A stretch of 10,006 nucleotides of DNA from Luminiphilus sp. (GTDB lineage: Bacteria; Pseudomonadota; Gammaproteobacteria; Pseudomonadales; Halieaceae), in the NCBI GenBank assembly GCA_029251065.1, contig JAQXEB010000142.1:1-10006 (forward strand), written 5' to 3'. Below are positions 5,456-10,006 of the stretch, piece by piece. The notes under the pieces were generated by a model. That model saw only the letters and a list, made by a program, of their open reading frames with translations. It had not been told where the DNA came from and did not search any database. Each line of letters starts with the position of its first letter. Positions within the stretch are counted from its first letter, which is position 1. The position numbers were made by a program, and so were the translations under genes.

Positions 5456-8305
5456 ATGGCAAAGTCGATAGACCTACCCAGCATGGAGCAACAGCGAAGC
5501 ACGTCGCACCTCTCAGGTGGCAATGCCGCTTACGTTGAGGCGCTTTACGAGACGTACTTAAAAGATCCGAACGACATTCCGCCAGAGTGGCGGGACTACT
5601 TCGACCGCCTACCAAAGGTCCAGACCAGTACAAACAATTTGCGCGATCTGCCGCACTCGGTGCTGCGCCAGCAGTTCGCTCGCATCAGCAAAATGCGAGT
5701 TCGCACGGAGGCAACGCGCAGTCAGGACTCACAAGCCACGGAATACGAGCGCAAACAGGTTCGTGTGGTGCAGTTGATTTCAGCTTATCGGCAGCGTGGA
5801 CACCAAAAAGCCAAGCTAGACCCATTGGCCCTGGCAGACCGGGCGCCGGTCGCTGACCTTGAGCTGGAGTTCCACGAACTCTCAGAGGCCGACCTTGATA
5901 CGGTGTTTCAGGTGGGAAGTTTATACATCGGCAAGGCAGACGCGACGTTGGCTGAAATTCGAGCGGCGCTTGAGCGGACGTATTGCCACACGATTGGTGC
6001 GGAGTTCATGCACATCGTCAATACCGACGAGCGCCACTGGATCATGAGTCGCATGGAGTCGGTGCGGAGCGCGCCTGCGCTGGATCGTGAGACCCGCATT
6101 CAGATTCTACGAAGATTGATTAAGGCCGAAGGTTTAGAAAAGTCGTTGGCGTCGAAGTACCCAGGAACTAAACGGTTTGGTCTGGAAGGCGGCGAAAGCC
6201 TGATCCCGATGATGTCTGAAGCGATTCAGCGCAGCGGTGGCTACGGTGCGAAAGAAATCGTCATCGGTATGGCTCACCGGGGTCGCCTCAATGTATTGAT
6301 CAATATTTTAGGGAAAAATCCCAGTGAGTTGTTTGACGAATTCGAGGGGCGGGCATCTTACTTCGGTTCGGGTGACGTTAAGTACCATCAGGGATTTTCA
6401 TCGAATATTATGACGCCCGGCGGTGAAGTTCACCTGGCACTGGCATTCAACCCGTCACATTTAGAGATTGTCTCACCGGTCGTTGAGGGTTCGGTACGTG
6501 CGCGACAAGATCGTCGCAAGGACACGGTTGGTGATACGGTCGTTCCACTGGTAATCCATGGTGATGCGGCATTTGCGGGTCAGGGTGTGGTCATGGAGAC
6601 GTTTCAGATGTCTCAAACCCGGGGCTATAAAACGGGTGGAACGTTGCACATCGTGATAAATAACCAAGTCGGCTTTACCACGAGTCGTCAAGAGGACGCG
6701 CGCTCCGCGGAGTACTGCACGGATGTTGCGAAGATGGTTCAGGCGCCGATCTTCCACGTGAATGGTGACGATCCTGAAGCGGTGGTGTTTGCCACGCAGC
6801 TGGCGGTTGATTTCAGAAATCAGTTCAAGAAAGACGTTGTTATCGATTTAGTGTGTTATCGACGTCGTGGGCACAACGAGGCGGATGAGCCCTCGGTGAC
6901 GCAGCCCCTGATGTACGCCACCATTAAACAGCATGCGTCGACGCGAGACCTCTATGCCAAGCGACTGATCGCCGAGGACGTTTTAACGGCCGATGAAGAC
7001 GCAGCGCTTATGGAGCGCTATCGAGAGTCCTTGGATCGCGGCGAACCGCTGGTGACGCAGTTAGTCATGGAGCCGAACACTGAGTTATTCGTTGATTGGA
7101 AGCCGTACCTTGGCCATAACTGGGATATGGACTGCGATACGTCTGTGAATGCCACACGGTTGCGAGAGCTTGCTGAGATTATGGGGCGAGTTCCGGAAGG
7201 CTTTGTGCTACAGCGGCAGGTTAAGAAACTCCTTGAGGATCGAGGGAGAATGGCGGCGGGCGCGCTCGAAATTAACTGGGGTTTTGCTGAGAATATGGCG
7301 TATGCGTCTCTTCTGGCAGAGGGGTATCCGGTTCGAATGACGGGGCAGGACATCGGTCGTGGAACGTTCTCGCATAGACATGCGGTTCTTCACGCACAGA
7401 ACAAACCCGAAGTCCACGTTCCCCTTCAGCATGTGTCTGAGTCGCAAGCGAAGTTCGAGATTTATGACTCATTACTGTCTGAAGAGGCTGTTCTCGCCTT
7501 TGAGTACGGCTATGCCACAACGGCTCCCAGTGGGATGGTGATTTGGGAGGCTCAATTTGGTGATTTTGCCAATGGCGCCCAGGTTGTGATCGATCAATTT
7601 ATCACCAGTGGTGAATACAAATGGGCAAGGCTGTGTGGGCTGACCATGTTGCTTCCTCACGGGTACGAGGGACAAGGACCAGAGCACTCGTCTGCAAGGC
7701 TTGAACGCTACCTTCAATTGTCGGCGCAAGAGAATATTCAGGTGTGTGTGCCCACAACGCCGGCTCAAGTATTTCATATGCTTCGTCGACAGGGCGTCCG
7801 ACCCCTGCGAAAGCCACTCATCGTCATGTCCCCGAAAAGTCTCCTGCGGCACAAGAGTGCGGTGTCAACGCTGGATGAGCTCGCCAACGGCCATTTCCAG
7901 CCCGTCATCGACGATGAGAAGGTGAGTGATAAACAGCAAGTGACTCGGGTGGTTCTGTGTTCGGGTAAGGTTTTCTACGATCTTGATGCGGCACGCGCCG
8001 ATCGGGGGGCAGATCATGTCGCCCTCATTAGAGTCGAACAGCTCTATCCACTGCCTGAGGAAGAGTTAAAACGCATTCTCGGAGCATTCCCGCGTGAGGC
8101 TAGCGTTGTTTGGTGCCAAGAAGAGCCGATGAATCAGGGCGCTTGGTACTCGATTCAAGATTCAATGCGGCGGTTGGTTTCACTGGCAATGTTTGGTGCT
8201 CAGCTTCGTTATGTAGGGCGAACGCCTTCAGCATCAGTTTCCGCGGGCTACACCGCGTTGCATGTGCAAGAGCAAGAGGCATTTATATCTGCAGCCCTGG
8301 GGTGA
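5456..8305 (+). CDS. sucA: 2-oxoglutarate dehydrogenase E1 component
   Basis: SucA is the thiamine-diphosphate decarboxylase of the 2-oxoglutarate dehydrogenase complex; it passes the succinyl group to the lipoyl arm of SucB. From ATG 5456 it has 949 residues, close to E. coli (933) and Pseudomonas (about 943). The N-terminal E2-binding segment (YVEALYETYLKDPNDIPPEW, 26-45) is present. Active-site histidines are His274 (GMAHRGRLNV) and His335 (NPSHLEIVSP). The thiamine/Mg motif begins at GDAAFAGQG (369-377) and ends at NNQVGF (402-407), with Asp370 and Asn403 as likely metal ligands. The C-terminal transketolase-like half has GQDIGRGTFSHRHAVLH (630-646) and FEYGYA (682-687). Two upstream in-frame starts would add up to ten residues but lack a ribosome binding site. 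It lies 36 bases before sucB and forms an operon with sucB and lpd. Confidence 0.97.
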   Translation: MAKSIDLPSMEQQRSTSHLSGGNAAYVEALYETYLKDPNDIPPEWRDYFDRLPKVQTSTNNLRDLPHSVLRQQFARISKMRVRTEATRSQDSQATEYERKQVRVVQLISAYRQRGHQKAKLDPLALADRAPVADLELEFHELSEADLDTVFQVGSLYIGKADATLAEIRAALERTYCHTIGAEFMHIVNTDERHWIMSRMESVRSAPALDRETRIQILRRLIKAEGLEKSLASKYPGTKRFGLEGGESLIPMMSEAIQRSGGYGAKEIVIGMAHRGRLNVLINILGKNPSELFDEFEGRASYFGSGDVKYHQGFSSNIMTPGGEVHLALAFNPSHLEIVSPVVEGSVRARQDRRKDTVGDTVVPLVIHGDAAFAGQGVVMETFQMSQTRGYKTGGTLHIVINNQVGFTTSRQEDARSAEYCTDVAKMVQAPIFHVNGDDPEAVVFATQLAVDFRNQFKKDVVIDLVCYRRRGHNEADEPSVTQPLMYATIKQHASTRDLYAKRLIAEDVLTADEDAALMERYRESLDRGEPLVTQLVMEPNTELFVDWKPYLGHNWDMDCDTSVNATRLRELAEIMGRVPEGFVLQRQVKKLLEDRGRMAAGALEINWGFAENMAYASLLAEGYPVRMTGQDIGRGTFSHRHAVLHAQNKPEVHVPLQHVSESQAKFEIYDSLLSEEAVLAFEYGYATTAPSGMVIWEAQFGDFANGAQVVIDQFITSGEYKWARLCGLTMLLPHGYEGQGPEHSSARLERYLQLSAQENIQVCVPTTPAQVFHMLRRQGVRPLRKPLIVMSPKSLLRHKSAVSTLDELANGHFQPVIDDEKVSDKQQVTRVVLCSGKVFYDLDAARADRGADHVALIRVEQLYPLPEEELKRILGAFPREASVVWCQEEPMNQGAWYSIQDSMRRLVSLAMFGAQLRYVGRTPSASVSAGYTALHVQEQEAFISAALG

Positions 8306-8341
8306 AGGGTTGTTAAAACGTGAGTAAAACGGACGATTATC

Positions 8342-9580
8342 ATGAAAATAGAAATCAAAGCGCCGGCATTTCCTGAATCAGTAGCCGATGGTGAGGTGTC
8401 GTTGTGGCACAAGAAGGAAGGGGACTTTGTTCAACGAGACGAGTTGTTAGTTGAAATTGAGACTGACAAGGTGGTCATGGAGGTGGTGGCTCCTGAGGCT
8501 GGCCGTTTGGACCGCATACTTGTAGAGGTCGGAGCTACGATCGAAAGCGAAGCGCTTCTCGCTGAGCTCACACCCGGTGAGGGTTCGGAGTCTGTTGAAT
8601 CGTCTTCCGAAGCGGCGACGTCAGTCAGTGCCTCAGCGAGTCCCGCTGTCCCGATGGGACCGGCTGCTCGACAACTTATTGATGAGCACAGGTTAGATCC
8701 GCGCGCAATTACTGGTACCGGTAAAGACGGTCGCATCAACAAAGAAGACGTAGTCAATTTTATGGCCAAGGTTCAAGCTGAATCGACGCCTGTTGCCAAA
8801 TCTGCAGCACCGTCTTCAGCGCCCACGCCGGCGAATGTGGCAAGCAATGTCGCCGAGCCACAAGGCCCCACCAGCGAGCGAGTCGAGCGTCGAGTTCCTA
8901 TGACGCGGATGCGCGCAAAGATTGCCGAACGTTTGCTTTCCGCAACGCAGGAGACGGCGATGCTGACCACTTTTAACGAAGTGGATATGGCACCGCTAAT
9001 GAAGCTTCGCTCGCAGTACAAAGATCAATTTGAGAAGACCCATAACGGGACTCGACTCGGTTTTATGGGGTTCTTCGTTCGCGCCTGCTGCGAGGCGCTG
9101 AAGCGATTCCCTGAGGTGAACGCCTCGGTCGACGCGAATGATGTGGTTTATCACGGCTACCAAGACATCGGAGTGGCGGTCTCGACGGACGACGGGTTGG
9201 TGGTTCCTGTTTTGCGCGATGCCGACTTTATGAGCATCGCCGATGTTGAAGCTGCAATTAGAGACTTGGGTCTGAAAGCACGGGACAAGAAACTGACCAT
9301 CGATGAAATGACGGGTGGAACGTTCACGGTGTCTAACGGTGGTGTCTTTGGTTCTCTGTTATCGACCCCCATTTTGAACCCCCCACAGACGGCAATACTG
9401 GGTATGCACACGATCAAAGATCGTCCTGTCGCCGTCGATGGTGCAGTGGTGATTCGTCCGATGATGTACTTGGCGCTGTCCTACGATCATCGCTTGATCG
9501 ACGGTAAGACTGCGGTTCAGTTTTTAGTCACGGTGAAGGACCTCATTGAGGATCCGTCACGCATTCTGCTTCAACTTTAG
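8342..9580 (+). CDS. sucB: Dihydrolipoyl succinyltransferase (E2 of 2-oxoglutarate dehydrogenase)
   Basis: SucB forms the core of the 2-oxoglutarate dehydrogenase complex and moves the succinyl group from SucA to CoA by its swinging lipoyl arm. Its 412 residues compare with 405 in E. coli. The domain order is complete. The lipoyl domain spans about 1-78, with Lys43 in ETDKVVMEV as the lipoylated residue. A Ser/Ala-rich linker (about 81-103) follows, then the E1/E3-binding domain (MGPAARQL to INKEDVVNFM, 105-141). A second Ala/Pro/Ser linker covers about 147-176. The catalytic domain has His383 and Asp387 in YDHRLIDGKT. The ATG gives the conserved MKIEIKAPAFPESV N-terminus; its ribosome binding site is modest (GGA at 8331-8333). 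It is 16 bases upstream of lpd, which supplies E3. Confidence 0.98.
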   Translation: MKIEIKAPAFPESVADGEVSLWHKKEGDFVQRDELLVEIETDKVVMEVVAPEAGRLDRILVEVGATIESEALLAELTPGEGSESVESSSEAATSVSASASPAVPMGPAARQLIDEHRLDPRAITGTGKDGRINKEDVVNFMAKVQAESTPVAKSAAPSSAPTPANVASNVAEPQGPTSERVERRVPMTRMRAKIAERLLSATQETAMLTTFNEVDMAPLMKLRSQYKDQFEKTHNGTRLGFMGFFVRACCEALKRFPEVNASVDANDVVYHGYQDIGVAVSTDDGLVVPVLRDADFMSIADVEAAIRDLGLKARDKKLTIDEMTGGTFTVSNGGVFGSLLSTPILNPPQTAILGMHTIKDRPVAVDGAVVIRPMMYLALSYDHRLIDGKTAVQFLVTVKDLIEDPSRILLQL

Positions 9581-9596
9581 GGAGTAAGGTCAACTC

Positions 9597-10006
9597 ATGA
9601 GTGACACTCATACTGTAATAGTGATCGGTTCTGGTCCTGCGGGTTACGTTTGTGCGATTAAGTGTGCGCAGCTGGGTCTCAATACGACGGTTGTCGAGGC
9701 TTGGAGTGACGATAAAGGTAAGCCAGTCTTTGGTGGCACTTGCCTCAATGTGGGGTGCATTCCCTCTAAGGCCCTGCTTGACAGCTCTCACAAATTTGCC
9801 GAAGCGCGCGATGACTTTGCCGCTCATGGTATCGACGTGGGTAGTCCGGCGATTAATGTTGCGAGCATGATGAAGCGCAAAAATAAGGTAGTGACGCAGT
9901 TGACGGGCGGTGTGTCGTCCCTCCTTCAGCATAATGGCGTCACCGTCGTTCAGGGTCGTGGAAAACTGCTCGCTGGACGAAAGGTTGAGGTCACTCATGC
10001 TGACGG
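9597..10006 (+). CDS. lpd: Dihydrolipoyl dehydrogenase (E3), N-terminal part, cut by window edge
   Basis: This FAD enzyme reoxidises the dihydrolipoyl groups of SucB and reduces NAD+. The frame is open from ATG 9597 to the right edge, giving 136 complete codons of a protein normally near 475 residues. The FAD fold is VIVIGSGPAGYV (7-18), followed by Glu34 at the end of the second strand. The redox disulfide is GGTCLNVGCIPSKALL (46-61), with Cys49 and Cys54. The 11-residue stretch between Glu34 and GGTC is long, as in the Pseudomonas LpdG type rather than E. coli Lpd. GGAG (9581-9584) begins directly after the sucB stop, 12 bases before the ATG. The position after sucAB says it serves the 2-oxoglutarate dehydrogenase complex. 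The NAD-binding and dimer domains lie beyond the edge. Confidence 0.96.
   Translation, partial: MSDTHTVIVIGSGPAGYVCAIKCAQLGLNTTVVEAWSDDKGKPVFGGTCLNVGCIPSKALLDSSHKFAEARDDFAAHGIDVGSPAINVASMMKRKNKVVTQLTGGVSSLLQHNGVTVVQGRGKLLAGRKVEVTHAD

Noticed and set aside
7472..7852. 126-codon minus-strand frame inside sucA
   Set aside because: Antisense to the conserved transketolase-like half of SucA, with no domain and no promoter or ribosome binding site.
505..9580. A new defence, mobile or secondary-metabolite system within the window
   Set aside because: Every long frame belongs to a well-known central-metabolism family, and no integrase, transposase, terminal repeat, tRNA or foreign-looking insertion is visible.
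9543..9998. 151-codon minus-strand frame over the end of sucB and the start of lpd
   Set aside because: It is antisense to clear SucB and Lpd sequence, including the Lpd redox disulfide motif, and has no family resemblance.

Overview
The window is a central-metabolism locus of a gammaproteobacterium. It holds citrate synthase, succinate dehydrogenase and the 2-oxoglutarate dehydrogenase complex, in the order gltA (minus strand) then sdhC-sdhD-sdhA-sdhB-sucA-sucB-lpd (plus strand). This order and the protein sequences resemble Pseudomonas and its relatives: GltA, the long-type Lpd and the FabH-like protein all look closer to Pseudomonas forms than to E. coli. Base composition is moderate by eye, lower in GC than most Pseudomonas. 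A marine gammaproteobacterium (for example the Cellvibrionales/OM60 area) is a plausible guess, but the window alone does not prove it. I see no transposon, phage, CRISPR, tRNA or rRNA.

Layout. Positions 1-505 (minus strand) carry the first 168 codons of a beta-ketoacyl-ACP synthase III-like gene that runs off the left edge. It starts inside the stop codon of gltA (505-1800, minus), so the two are probably translationally coupled. A 193-base divergent control region (1801-1993) separates gltA from the plus-strand genes and contains a good sigma70-type promoter facing each way. The sdhCDAB operon (1994-5265) follows, with tight or overlapping junctions and a small hairpin just before sdhA. A 190-base gap (5266-5455) holds a palindrome, an AT-rich repeat and a clear intrinsic terminator. 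After these come a weak promoter candidate and a stem-loop just before the sucA ribosome binding site. Then sucA (5456-8305), sucB (8342-9580) and the first 136 codons of lpd (from 9597) run off the right edge.

How the genes work together. GltA condenses acetyl-CoA with oxaloacetate. SucA/SucB/Lpd form the E1-E2-E3 complex that oxidises 2-oxoglutarate to succinyl-CoA. SdhABCD oxidises succinate to fumarate and passes electrons to quinone in the inner membrane. The FabH-like protein would condense an acyl-CoA with malonyl-ACP, drawing on the same CoA-thioester pool that feeds citrate synthase.

The enzymes themselves look ordinary and intact, and all recognised catalytic residues inside the window are present. 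The less expected material is non-coding or organisational: the gltA/KAS III coupling, the sucA leader stem-loop, the repeats around both control regions, and a recurring run of five or six G as the ribosome binding site.
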